A stretch of 64,000 bases of DNA from Streptomyces malaysiensis subsp. samsunensis. GTDB taxonomy: Bacteria; Actinomycetota; Actinomycetes; Streptomycetales; Streptomycetaceae. Position numbers and translations under genes: made by a program. The notes under the pieces were generated by a model, which saw nothing but the letters and a program-made list of their open reading frames with translations, was not told the DNA's origin and did not search any database. How positions within the stretch are numbered: the first letter of the stretch is position 1; every line of letters starts with the position of its first letter. Positions 56,764 through 64,000 of the stretch are shown piece by piece. Where the stretch lies: assembly GCF_024519315.1 (NCBI RefSeq), contig NZ_JANIIC010000020.1, positions 1 through 64,000 on the forward strand, in the 5' to 3' direction.

Positions 56764-56791
56764 GGGTCCGTCCTCCCCGTGGGGCGGTCGG

Positions 56792-57346
56792 TCAGGCCCC
56801 CGGCTGGGGCCAGGCGTCGGCGAGCAACCGGCGGGTGTCGGCGAGGAGTTGCGGCAGCACCTTGGTGCTGCCGATGACGGGCATGAAGTTGGTGTCCCCG
56901 CCCCAGCGCGGCACCACATGCTGATGCAGATGCGCCGCGATCCCGGCACCGGCCACGGTCCCTTGGTTCATGCCGATGTTGAAACCGTGCGCGCCCGAGG
57001 CGGTACGGAGCGCGGTCATGGCCGCCTTGGTGTACTCCGCCAGCTCGATCGTCTCCTCGGCGGTGAGATCGGTGTAGTCGGCGATATGCCGGAACGGGAC
57101 GACCATGAGGTGGCCACCGGTGTACGGGTACAGATTGAGCACGGCATACACGGAGTCGCCACGGGCGATGATCAAGCCGTCCTCGTCGGACTTCTCCGGA
57201 ATGGAGCAGAACGGACAGCCGTCGCCCGCGCCCGGGCCGGTCGGCTTGTTCTCCCCCTGGATGTAGGCCATCCGATGGGGTGTCCACAGGCGCTGGAACG
57301 CGTCAGGCGTCCCCACTCCGATCTGCTGTTCCGGCTCACTCGTCAT
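56792..57346 (-). CDS. HIT-family hydrolase/phosphorylase (Ap4A-type)
   Basis: 184 aa. Zinc-binding C44 and C47 in CPFC, and the HIT triad in HLHQHVVPRW near residue 135. The family acts on dinucleoside polyphosphates such as Ap4A. Start at ATG 57346 (MTSEPEQQIGVGTP); eight more codons are open. It lies 105 nt after thrS; HIT next to thrS is, from memory, conserved in actinobacteria. Confidence 0.92.
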   Translation of the reverse strand: MTSEPEQQIGVGTPDAFQRLWTPHRMAYIQGENKPTGPGAGDGCPFCSIPEKSDEDGLIIARGDSVYAVLNLYPYTGGHLMVVPFRHIADYTDLTAEETIELAEYTKAAMTALRTASGAHGFNIGMNQGTVAGAGIAAHLHQHVVPRWGGDTNFMPVIGSTKVLPQLLADTRRLLADAWPQPGA

Positions 57347-57451
57347 GCGGGCCAGCATATTCGCCCGCAAGAGGTGAGGAAGAGCCGAGGGGTGGCCCTG
57401 GTCAGGGCCACCCCTCGGAAATCCCGCGGCCTCGGTGGAGACCGCTGTGGA

Positions 57452-59431
57452 TCAGACCTGGATCCGGCGCTCCACGGCGTCGGCGATCTCGGCCAGCGCC
57501 TCGTCGATCGGGATGCCGTTCTTCTGCGAGCCGTCGCGATAGCGGAAGCTCACCGCACCGTTCGCGACGTCCTCATCACCGGCGATCACCATGAACGGGA
57601 TCTTGCTCTTCTGGGCGTTGCGGATCTTCTTCTGCATCCGGTCCGAGGACGAGTCCACCTCCATCCGCAGGCCCTTCGCCTTGGCCTGCGCGGCGAACTC
57701 CTCCAGGTACGGCACATGGGTGTCGCCGATCGGGATGCCCACCGCCTGGACCGGGGCGAGCCACACCGGGAAGGCGCCCGCGTAGTGCTCCAGCAGCACC
57801 GCGAAGAAGCGCTCGATCGAGCCGAAGAGCGCCCGGTGGATCATGACGGGCTGCTGCCGCGAGCCGTCCGCCGCGGTGTACTCCAGCTCGAACCGGGCCG
57901 GCTGGTTGAAGTCGACCTGGATGGTCGACATCTGCCAGGTGCGGCCGATCGCGTCCCGGGCCTGGACCGAGATCTTGGGGCCGTAGAAGGCCGCGCCACC
58001 CGGGTCCATGACCAGCTCGAGGCCCTGCTTCTCGGCGGCCTTGCGCAGCTCCTCGGTGGCCTCTTCCCACTGGTCGTCGCTGCCCATGAACTTGTCGGAG
58101 TCGTCCCGGGTGGACAGCTCCAGATAGAAGTCGCTCAGACCGTAGTCACGGAGCAGGTCCAGCACGAAGGTGAGCAGATTGTCGAGCTCATCGGCCATCT
58201 GCTCCTTGGTGCAGTAGATGTGCGAGTCGTCCTGGGTGAAGCCCCGGGCCCGGGTCAGGCCGTGGACGACACCGGACTTCTCGTAGCGGTAGACCGTGCC
58301 GAACTCGAACAGCCTCAGGGGCAGCTCTCGGTAGGACCGCCCGCGCGCCCGGAAGACCAGGTTGTGCATCGGGCAGTTCATGGCCTTGAGGTAGTAGTCC
58401 TGGCCCTCGAACTCCATGGGCGGGAACATGCCGTCCATGTAGTGCGGCAGATGGCCGGAGGTCTCGAAGAGCTTGGCCTTGGTGATGTGCGGGGTGTTGA
58501 CGAACTCGTATCCCGCCTCCTCGTGCCGCTTCCGCGAGTACTGCTCCATCTCCTTGCGGATCACGCCGCCCTTGGGGTGGAACACCGCGAGGCCGGAGCC
58601 CAGCTCGTCGGGGAAGGAGAACAGGTCCAGCTCGGCGCCCAGCTTGCGGTGGTCGCGCTTCTCGGCCTCGGCGAGGAAGTCCAGATACGCCTTGAGCTCG
58701 TCCTTGGTCGGCCAGGCGGTGCCGTAGATCCGCTGGAGCTGGGGGTTCTTCTCGCTGCCCCGCCAGTACGCGGCGGCGCTGCGCATCAGCTTGAAGGCCG
58801 GGATGTACCGCGTGGTCGGCAGGTGCGGACCGCGGCACAGGTCCTTCCAGCACAGCTCGCCGGTCTTGGCGTCGAGGTTGTCGTAGATGGTCAGCTCACC
58901 CGCGCCGACCTCGGCGGACGCACCCTCGGCGGCGTCGGCGGCCGAGCCCTTGAGCCCGATCAGCTCCAGCTTGTACGGCTCGGCGGAGAGCTCCTCGCGT
59001 GCCGCCTCGTCGGTGACCGCGCGGCGGGAGAACCGCTGCCCCCGCTTCTGGATCTCCTGCATCTTCTTCTCGATGCGCTTGAGGTCGTCCGGGTGGAACG
59101 GGGTCTCGACGTCGAAGTCGTAGTAGAAGCCGTCCTTGATCGGCGGGCCGATGCCCAGCTTCGCCTCCGGGAACAGCTCCTGCACCGCCTGGGCCATGAC
59201 ATGCGCGGTGGAGTGGCGCAGGATGTCCAGACCGTCCTGGCTGGTGATCTCCACCGGCTCGATCTCATCGCCCTCGGCCGGCTGGTACGCCAGGTCCTTG
59301 AGCTGTCCGCCCACGCGCACGGCGACGATCGAGCGGTCGCCGGTGAAGAGGTCCGCCGTCGTAGTGCCCGTGGCCACCACGCGTTCTTCCCGCTCGGAAT
59401 CGCGTTGGATGATCACACGGACGTCTGACAC
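57452..59431 (-). CDS. thrS: threonyl-tRNA synthetase
   Basis: 659 aa. N-terminal TGS domain (VRVIIQRDSEREERVVATG), editing domain with HSTAHVMAQAVQELFP and CRGPHLP, class II core with KAMNCPMHNLVFRAR and HRALFGSIERFFAVLLEHY, and anticodon domain. GTG at 59431 (MSDVRVIIQRD) with GGAGAG 4 nt before; the upstream open frame is non-homologous. A hairpin (CGCGGC/GCCGCG) is at 59461-59476 in the leader; there is no T-box. Confidence 0.97.
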   Translation of the reverse strand: MSDVRVIIQRDSEREERVVATGTTTADLFTGDRSIVAVRVGGQLKDLAYQPAEGDEIEPVEITSQDGLDILRHSTAHVMAQAVQELFPEAKLGIGPPIKDGFYYDFDVETPFHPDDLKRIEKKMQEIQKRGQRFSRRAVTDEAAREELSAEPYKLELIGLKGSAADAAEGASAEVGAGELTIYDNLDAKTGELCWKDLCRGPHLPTTRYIPAFKLMRSAAAYWRGSEKNPQLQRIYGTAWPTKDELKAYLDFLAEAEKRDHRKLGAELDLFSFPDELGSGLAVFHPKGGVIRKEMEQYSRKRHEEAGYEFVNTPHITKAKLFETSGHLPHYMDGMFPPMEFEGQDYYLKAMNCPMHNLVFRARGRSYRELPLRLFEFGTVYRYEKSGVVHGLTRARGFTQDDSHIYCTKEQMADELDNLLTFVLDLLRDYGLSDFYLELSTRDDSDKFMGSDDQWEEATEELRKAAEKQGLELVMDPGGAAFYGPKISVQARDAIGRTWQMSTIQVDFNQPARFELEYTAADGSRQQPVMIHRALFGSIERFFAVLLEHYAGAFPVWLAPVQAVGIPIGDTHVPYLEEFAAQAKAKGLRMEVDSSSDRMQKKIRNAQKSKIPFMVIAGDEDVANGAVSFRYRDGSQKNGIPIDEALAEIADAVERRIQV

Positions 59432-59556
59432 CGGTCTCTCCTGACTGATGGATGGCTCACCGCGGCGAATGCCGCGCAGCGTGAATCGTACCGAGCCGAC
59501 GGGCGCGACCGCGAAACGGTTGTGGAGGCCGTCACCGCGCGGGGCGGCCACCGCCA

Positions 59557-59573
59557 CCGGCCCCGAGGGCCGG
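59557..59573 (-). terminator. small hairpin downstream of the 401-aa gene
   Basis: CCGGCCC/GGGCCGG with a 3-nt loop, 9 nt after the stop, between the unknown gene and thrS; a short and weak terminator. Confidence 0.45.
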
Positions 59574-59582
59574 GTCGGCGGT

Positions 59583-60788
59583 TCAGGGGCCGCCGCCGCA
59601 CGCCTCCTCGAAGAAGTCCAGGTTCTCCTGGAGCGATTTGACCAGCCGGTCCCGCTCGGCCTCGTCCACCTCGACCGGGGTGACGCCGGTGGCTCCGCTG
59701 AGCCGCCGGAAGCCGCCGCGGCTCTCCAGCCGCCCCCGCACCCGGATCGGCAGCCCCACCAGATGGGCATGGCCGGCGATCCGGTAGCCCTCCTCGTCCA
59801 GGGTGATCCGCACCTGGGCGACATCCGCCCCGGAGAGCACCCGCAGCCGCACCGTGCCGGGGCCGCCGGGGCCGGTACGGCGCAGCCGCACCACCGCACC
59901 GGTGACGCTCACGGGTACGGACGGCTCGTCCCGGACATAACGGGCGCCCGCCTCCCGCAGCCCCGGGAGATCGCCGGGCGAGAACTCCACCGGATCGGGC
60001 CGGGCCGCGAACCCCGGCGGCGGACCGGCGCCCGGAGACCACTCCAGCGCCACCCGCGCCCCCTCCGTGCCCTGGACCAGCGCGATCACGGCCTCGGTCA
60101 GCTCACGGCAGACCCCGGCCGCGACCGCGGCGTCATACGCCTCCATGCCGCCGGTCGTCCGGTGGTAGTCGGCGGCCTCACGGAGGGCGTACAGCGCGCG
60201 CAGCAGGGTGACCGCGGTGGCGCGGCCGTCCTCCTCGACCGGCATGAAGACGGTCAGCTCACGGCCGCCGGACTCGGCGCCCGGGGGCCCGGTCAGCACC
60301 CGCTCCAGGGACGCCTCGGCCGCGCGGCGGTGCCGGGCACCGTAGTAGCCCGCCCGGCCCCGGGCTGCGAGCGCGGCGGCCACCAGGGTGTCGCGGGCGG
60401 CGGCGCGCAGCCGCTCCTGCGCGGTCCAGGCGGAGGTGCCACCGCGGGATTCGGGCACCTCGCGCCGCCAGCGGATCTCATCGCTGGGCACGGTGAGGCC
60501 GGTGAGCACCTCACGGGCGGAGGGGGCGGCGCTGCGGCTGAGCGCGATCAGCGCCTCGCCGAGCAGATCGGCGCTGTCGGGGAAGTCCCGGCTCTCGGGC
60601 ACCAGCAGGCTGGTGCCGCCCGCGAGCCGGCCGGGCGGGGTCCAGCGGGCGTAGCGCCCCGGTGCGCCGCCGCGGCGGCGCCAGCCGTGCCGGGCGAGCA
60701 GGGCGCCGAGGACGGCCGGATCGACCTCGTCGGGGTGCGGGACCGACGCTGGTGGCGCCGCGTCGTCCTGGGGCCATGGTCGGTCCAT
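59583..60788 (-). CDS. uncharacterised 401-aa protein, partner of the DUF4365 gene
   Basis: Not recognised. 401 aa, Ala/Arg/Gly-rich, with no membrane helix. An N-terminal region (DEVDPAVLGALLARHGWRRR) is followed by a middle of helices (SAWTAQERLRAAARDTLVAA) and a C-terminal beta-rich part (VRLRVLSGADVAQVRITLDE, GLPIRVRGRLESRGGFRRLS, ERDRLVKSLQENLDFFEEAC). The ATG at 60788 overlaps the DUF4365 stop as ATGA with GGGAGGGAG upstream; GTG at 60791 is an alternative. Tight coupling implies that the two proteins act together. Confidence 0.8.
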   Translation of the reverse strand: MDRPWPQDDAAPPASVPHPDEVDPAVLGALLARHGWRRRGGAPGRYARWTPPGRLAGGTSLLVPESRDFPDSADLLGEALIALSRSAAPSAREVLTGLTVPSDEIRWRREVPESRGGTSAWTAQERLRAAARDTLVAAALAARGRAGYYGARHRRAAEASLERVLTGPPGAESGGRELTVFMPVEEDGRATAVTLLRALYALREAADYHRTTGGMEAYDAAVAAGVCRELTEAVIALVQGTEGARVALEWSPGAGPPPGFAARPDPVEFSPGDLPGLREAGARYVRDEPSVPVSVTGAVVRLRRTGPGGPGTVRLRVLSGADVAQVRITLDEEGYRIAGHAHLVGLPIRVRGRLESRGGFRRLSGATGVTPVEVDEAERDRLVKSLQENLDFFEEACGGGP

Positions 60789-61366
60789 CACGGTCTCCCT
60801 CCCGCCCCGACCCGGGTCATGATCTCGCAGAGCGCACGGTCGTCGAAGATCCGCGAGGTCGGGATCCGCACAGTGGTCCGGCGGCGGCCCGTGACCGGGT
60901 GGCCGGCCAGATTGATCCAGTAGCAGCAGTGGCGCAGGGACAGGCGGTCATGCCCGGCGCGCAGCCAGTCCTCCTGGCCGCGCGGCACGATCATCACCAC
61001 CAGGATCTTGTGTACGGAGACCGGTCTGCGGGCCAGCTTGACCAGGTGGTCGTTGTCGAGTGTGAAGGCGAAGGTCGGCCCCGCGGGGGCCGGTGCGATC
61101 TGGTACGTGGCCTTGAGCTGCACCTTGATGGTGACCTCGTCGTCCACGGCGTGGCCGCGCGCGCTGTGGCTGACATGCCAGTCGATGCCGTGGTCGGGAA
61201 AGGGCTGGGCCAGTGAGCAGCCCGCGGCGGCGGCCACCGCGTGCAGATAGCCCACCTGGAGGGTCTCCAAACAAGCGGTGGTGGCGATCTGGCCACGCAC
61301 GGGGGGTGATCCGCTCAGGGCGAGGCCGGTCGCCGCCGGGGCCGGGTCGGGTTTCGCGAGCGTCAT
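60788..61366 (-). CDS. DUF4365 domain-containing protein (PD-(D/E)XK nuclease-like)
   Basis: 192 aa. The N-terminal ATTACLETLQVGYLHAVAAA and GIDWHVSHSARG, with VTIKVQLKAT after it, form the D...(E/Q)xK core of a restriction-endonuclease-like fold: Asp in GIDW and QLK as the second half. DUF4365 domains occur in several toxin and defence settings, but here the gene is on the core chromosome, coupled to the 401-aa gene and next to thrS. Nuclease activity is possible but unproven. ATG at 61366; divergent from the exonuclease gene. Confidence 0.82.
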   Translation of the reverse strand: MTLAKPDPAPAATGLALSGSPPVRGQIATTACLETLQVGYLHAVAAAAGCSLAQPFPDHGIDWHVSHSARGHAVDDEVTIKVQLKATYQIAPAPAGPTFAFTLDNDHLVKLARRPVSVHKILVVMIVPRGQEDWLRAGHDRLSLRHCCYWINLAGHPVTGRRRTTVRIPTSRIFDDRALCEIMTRVGAGGRP

Positions 61367-61527
61367 GTCCGTGACGCCTTCCGGTCGTCGCCGGCTTCGT
61401 ACACCTGTGTTGTCTCCGCGTCAGGACCTCGGCAAACAGCGGCGGTTCGAGGTCCCCCCTCCGGGTATCACCTGGTCGGGGCGGGACACAGATGTCATCG
61501 ACGGGAAGCGCACGAGGAGTTGAGGCC

Positions 61528-62253
61528 ATGCCGTCCTGGTTCGAAGGGCCGCTCGCCGCCTTTGACACGGAGACCACGGGTGTCGATGTCGAGCATGACC
61601 GGATCGTATCGGCGGCCCTGGTGGTGCAGCGCGGGACCGGAAGTCTCCCCGAAGTCCGGCGCTGGCTGGTGAGTCCGGGTGTGCCGGTGCCGCCGGCCGC
61701 CACCGAGATACACGGTCTGACCGACGCTCATCTCCAGCAGCACGGCAGGTGGCCGGCGCCGGTGATGGACGAGGTGGCGCGGGCGATAGCGGACCAGATC
61801 TCGCGGGGCACCCCGCTGGTGATCATGAACGCGCCGTTCGATCTGACGCTGCTGGACCGGGAGTTGAAGCGACATCGCAACTCCAGCCTGGCGGGCTATC
61901 TTTCGCTGCGCTCGATGAGCGTGCTGGATCCGCGCGTACTGGACAAACACCTGGACCGCTACCGCAAGGGCCGCCGCACCCTGATCGATCTGTGTGAGCA
62001 CTACGGAGTGGAGCTGACGGGCGCGCATGACGCGGGGGCGGACGCATCGGCCGCGCTGCACGTGGTGCGGGCGGTGGGGCGCCGGTTCGCCTCGCGCCTC
62101 GAGACGCTGACCCCGGCCGAGCTGCACGCCCGCCAGACGGTCTGGTACGCGGCGCAGGCCCGCGGGCTTCAGGCGTGGTTCGCGCTCAACGGCTCGGACG
62201 AGATCTGCGATCCCGCCTGGCCGCTGCGCCCCGACCTGCCGGCCGCCGCCTGA
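61528..62253 (+). CDS. DnaQ-like 3'-5' exonuclease (DEDDh)
   Basis: 241 aa. ExoI motif FDTETTG near the N-terminus, ExoII in MNAPFDLTLLDREL and ExoIII HDAGADASAAL, with the His giving DEDDh. Similar to the proofreading epsilon subunit but single-domain; probably a repair or RNA-processing exonuclease. The ATG at 61528 (MPSWFEGPLAA) has GAGG-type sites upstream; twelve more codons are open. The following gap 62254-62419 holds imperfect GGCCCGGCC repeats and no gene. Confidence 0.92.
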   Translation: MPSWFEGPLAAFDTETTGVDVEHDRIVSAALVVQRGTGSLPEVRRWLVSPGVPVPPAATEIHGLTDAHLQQHGRWPAPVMDEVARAIADQISRGTPLVIMNAPFDLTLLDRELKRHRNSSLAGYLSLRSMSVLDPRVLDKHLDRYRKGRRTLIDLCEHYGVELTGAHDAGADASAALHVVRAVGRRFASRLETLTPAELHARQTVWYAAQARGLQAWFALNGSDEICDPAWPLRPDLPAAA

Positions 62254-62419
62254 CGCTCGGCCCGGCGGTCTATGCGCGGCCCAACCGCCTACGCGCGATC
62301 CTTCGGCCTGAACGCCCAGATTCGACAGCCCGGCCTCGGGTCCATTGGCCCGGCCTCAAGTCCGGTGGCCCGCCCACGGGCTCGCTGGCCCGGCCACAGT
62401 CGTCTCGCCGGCCCGGCGC

Positions 62420-62791
62420 TCAGGTCCGGCGGAGCGCGAAGGGGTGGCCCGCCGGGTCGGAGTAGATCCGGGTGTCGCGCAGACCACCGTTGTGCTTGGT
62501 GTCCAGCGGTCGGGCGCCCAGGTCGACCACCTGGCGCTCCGCGGCGTCGATGTCGTCCACCAGCAGGTCCAGATGGGCCTGTTGGGAGTCGTCCGGCCGT
62601 GGCCAGCTCGGCGGGGCGAAGCCATGGTCCCGCAGGAAGGCCATGCGCGATCCGCCGGGTGCGGCGATCTCGATCCGGTCGGGGGTGGTCATCGGCTGGA
62701 TCTCCGCGCCGAGCACCCGGGCGTAGAACTCGGCGAGTTCCTCGGGGTCGGCGCAGTCCAGGGCCAGGACGGCTGCGGTCGCTACGGCCAT
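62420..62791 (-). CDS. VOC-family (glyoxalase/bleomycin-resistance-like) protein
   Basis: 123 aa, two beta-alpha-beta-beta-beta halves (ATAAVLALDCADPEELAEFY and AHLDLLVDDIDAAERQVVDL). The usual metal ligands are not obvious: the C-terminal half ends RIYSDPAGHPFALRR, with one His. Substrate unknown. ATG at 62791. Confidence 0.88.
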   Translation of the reverse strand: MAVATAAVLALDCADPEELAEFYARVLGAEIQPMTTPDRIEIAAPGGSRMAFLRDHGFAPPSWPRPDDSQQAHLDLLVDDIDAAERQVVDLGARPLDTKHNGGLRDTRIYSDPAGHPFALRRT

Positions 62792-62876
62792 GAGTTCCCC
62801 TCCATATCGTCACCCACGGAAGTTTTATCCGGATACCCAACTCCTGGCCGTACAAGCACACCGACCGGCGCACAGC

Positions 62877-62914
62877 CATGAGGCCGGGCCGCCTGCTGGC
62901 GGCCCGGCCTCATG
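62877..62914 (-). terminator. terminator of tRNA-Val
   Basis: A perfect 17-bp stem (CATGAGGCCGGGCCGCC and complement) with a TGCT loop, 4 nt after the CCA end of the tRNA. Confidence 0.85.
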
Positions 62915-62917
62915 TGG

Positions 62918-62992
62918 TGGTGGGCGATACTGGGTTCGAACCAGTGACCTCTTCGGTGTGAACGAAGCGCTCTCCCACTGAGCTAATCGCCC
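62918..62992 (-). tRNA. tRNA-Val (anticodon CAC), CCA encoded
   Basis: The minus strand gives a complete cloverleaf: acceptor GGGCGAT/ATCGCCC, D-arm GCTC...GAGC, anticodon stem CTTCG/CGAAG with loop TTCACAC (anticodon CAC), variable AGGTC, T-arm ACTGG-TTCGAAC-CCAGT, discriminator A, then CCA (62920-62918). It reads GTG valine codons, heavily used in this genome. Confidence 0.96.
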
Positions 62993-63058
62993 GGGTGTCC
63001 TCTTCGGGGTCTCCCCCGGCGGAACGACCTGAACAATACAGGTCGCGGCGGGTTTGGT

Positions 63059-63571
63059 TCAAACCGCATTTCCGCCGTAGGGCGGGGAGGCAGGGCCGGA
63101 CGGCCGGGCGGGCTTCGTGGCGAGATGTGCCCGCAGCCCCCGCAGCCCCGAGCGCATCATCAGGGCGTGGTTGGCCCGGAAGACGGGACGGCCGGGGAGC
63201 GCGAGACGGCGCAGCAGCGGCTTGCGCGCCACCACCTCCTGTTCGAAGAGCGCGCGGGTGCCGTTCCCATGGGGCAGCACCGTCCAGCGCGCCCATCCCT
63301 CCAGATCTCCCGAGAAGCCGATCTCCAGCACGTTGTCCGCCGGGTCCTGGCGGGCCTCGCTGACGATCACCCACAGGTCGTACGGGACGAGGGAGCGGAA
63401 GCGGGCGGCGCCGCTGCGCTCGTCGATCCGCCGGACCTCACGGACCTGGGGCCACCACCCCGGATAGTCGGCGCCGTCCGCCAGCACCGCGAAGACGGCG
63501 GCGGGCTGCGCATCGAGGTCCCATCGGCTGCGGAAGCGGTAATGGCACCAGTCCATGCCCTCAAGTGTCAT
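63059..63571 (-). CDS. SRPBCC-family (START-like) protein
   Basis: 170 aa. Helix-grip fold signs: CHYRFRSRWDLDAQPAAVFA, ADYPGWWPQVREV, GEF-like DLEGWARWTVLPH. These proteins bind small hydrophobic ligands. Start 63571 (MTLEGMDWCHYRFR) or the in-frame ATG at 63556. Ligand unknown. Confidence 0.88.
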   Translation of the reverse strand: MTLEGMDWCHYRFRSRWDLDAQPAAVFAVLADGADYPGWWPQVREVRRIDERSGAARFRSLVPYDLWVIVSEARQDPADNVLEIGFSGDLEGWARWTVLPHGNGTRALFEQEVVARKPLLRRLALPGRPVFRANHALMMRSGLRGLRAHLATKPARPSGPASPPYGGNAV

Positions 63572-63589
63572 CGGACCGCGACGGCGTGG

Positions 63590-64000
63590 CTACCCCGGCA
63601 GCTGGTCGCCGACGAGCGCCAGGTTCTGGATCGCGGCGAGGCCGCTCCAGTCGGTGCCGAAGCCGATGGACAGGGCGCGCATGATGTCGCCGGTCCGCAG
63701 CCACAGGTCGGGCGAGAGCTCGGAGTTGTCCCAGGCGTAGCCTCCGATGTCGTACCGCCGCTGGTGCCGGTCCCCGTCGTAGGTGTGCATATGTCGCCGT
63801 GGTCCCAGAAGCCGTACCAACGGCGCTGCTCGACCTGGCTCTTGTGGTAGTCGAAGAGGAGCTCAAGACGGTCCTCGATCCTCGCCTTGGCGGGGGTGGA
63901 GCGGTCGACGGGGGCGAAGAGGCCGCCGAAGACCTCGGCGTGGGCCAGATCGGCGGGTCCGGCGGCCAGTTGGGCCGGGGTGCGCACAGCGGTGGCGTGC
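63590..64000 (-). pseudogene. decayed gene of the exo-rhamnogalacturonan-lyase-like (PcRGLX/YetA) family, cut by window
   Basis: From the right edge the frame runs RIEDRLELLFDYHKSQVEQR, WYGFWDHGD, then a one-base deletion near 63792 shifts it (the other frame continues as MHTYDGDRHQRRYDIGGYAW DNSELSPDLWL). Right after SPDLWL the sequence jumps to RTGDIMRALSIGFGTDWSGL and a stop at 63590, as if several hundred bases had been lost. The family motif, from memory, is continuous G-D-x-M-H-T-Y-D...WDNSELSPDLW. So the gene has two lesions and is unlikely to work. Confidence 0.75.

Noticed and set aside
59432..59582. T-box-like leader for thrS
   Set aside because: No specifier stem, T-box sequence or terminator pair is visible.

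Overview
The window is a high-GC actinobacterial chromosome segment, almost certainly from a Streptomyces. The evidence is the extreme GC bias at third codon positions, frequent GTG and TTG starts, the presence of bldD, and a gene order (pyr operon - bldD - nusB/efp - aro genes - mltG/ruvX/alaS - rpsD - hisS - rel - secDF - ruvABC - pdxST - PIM lipid genes - thrS) that I recognise from the conserved Streptomyces core. Nearly every kilobase is coding. There is no prophage, insertion sequence, CRISPR array or biosynthetic cluster.

Layout. 1-9.5 kb, minus strand: UMP biosynthesis, transcribed pyrR-pyrB-pyrC-(193-aa membrane protein)-carA-carB-pyrD, mostly joined by 4-8 nt overlaps. pyrD runs off the window. 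A PyrR-type RNA binding loop overlaps the pyrR ribosome binding site. 9.6-10.3 kb, plus: bldD, the c-di-GMP-controlled developmental repressor, with a BldD-like operator on its own promoter. 10.4-17.8 kb, minus: nusB, efp, an M24 peptidase, a P-loop protein and the shikimate genes aroB, aroK, aroC and aroE. 17.8-24.5 kb, minus: mltG, ruvX, alaS, two small membrane-associated proteins and rpsD.

24.5-31.4 kb: a plus-strand DUF2470 gene behind an iron box, then rarA and a VKOR-family gene (minus), then a plus-strand ABC exporter, a sensor kinase broken by a frameshift just before its phosphoacceptor His, and an intact response regulator. 31.4-38.5 kb: hisS and an MBL hydrolase (minus), a lipobox-free membrane-anchored cyclophilin and a DUF349 protein (plus), and the bifunctional (p)ppGpp enzyme Rel (minus). 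38.7-45.7 kb, minus: apt, secF, secD, yajC, ruvB, ruvA, ruvC. 45.8-52.3 kb, minus: yebC, pdxT, pdxS, a LemA-like protein, and the coupled trio for phosphatidylinositol mannosides (pgsA-type synthase, acyltransferase, mannosyltransferase).

52.5-64 kb: an EF-G paralogue and a 550-aa membrane protein (plus); a HIT protein, thrS, and an unknown gene coupled to a DUF4365 (PD-(D/E)XK-like) gene (minus); a DnaQ-like exonuclease (plus); a VOC protein, tRNA-Val(CAC), an SRPBCC protein, and at the right edge a decayed gene of the exo-rhamnogalacturonan-lyase-like family.

No dramatic new system is evident. The items most worth a second look are the PyrR loop, the iron box shared by rpsD and the DUF2470 gene, the DUF4365 gene pair, the broken kinase, the EF-G paralogue with a degenerate G4 motif, and several tandem repeats, including a 52-bp duplication of the pdxT 3' end. 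Coordinates of starts are my choices from ribosome binding sites and family conservation; alternatives are given in each entry.
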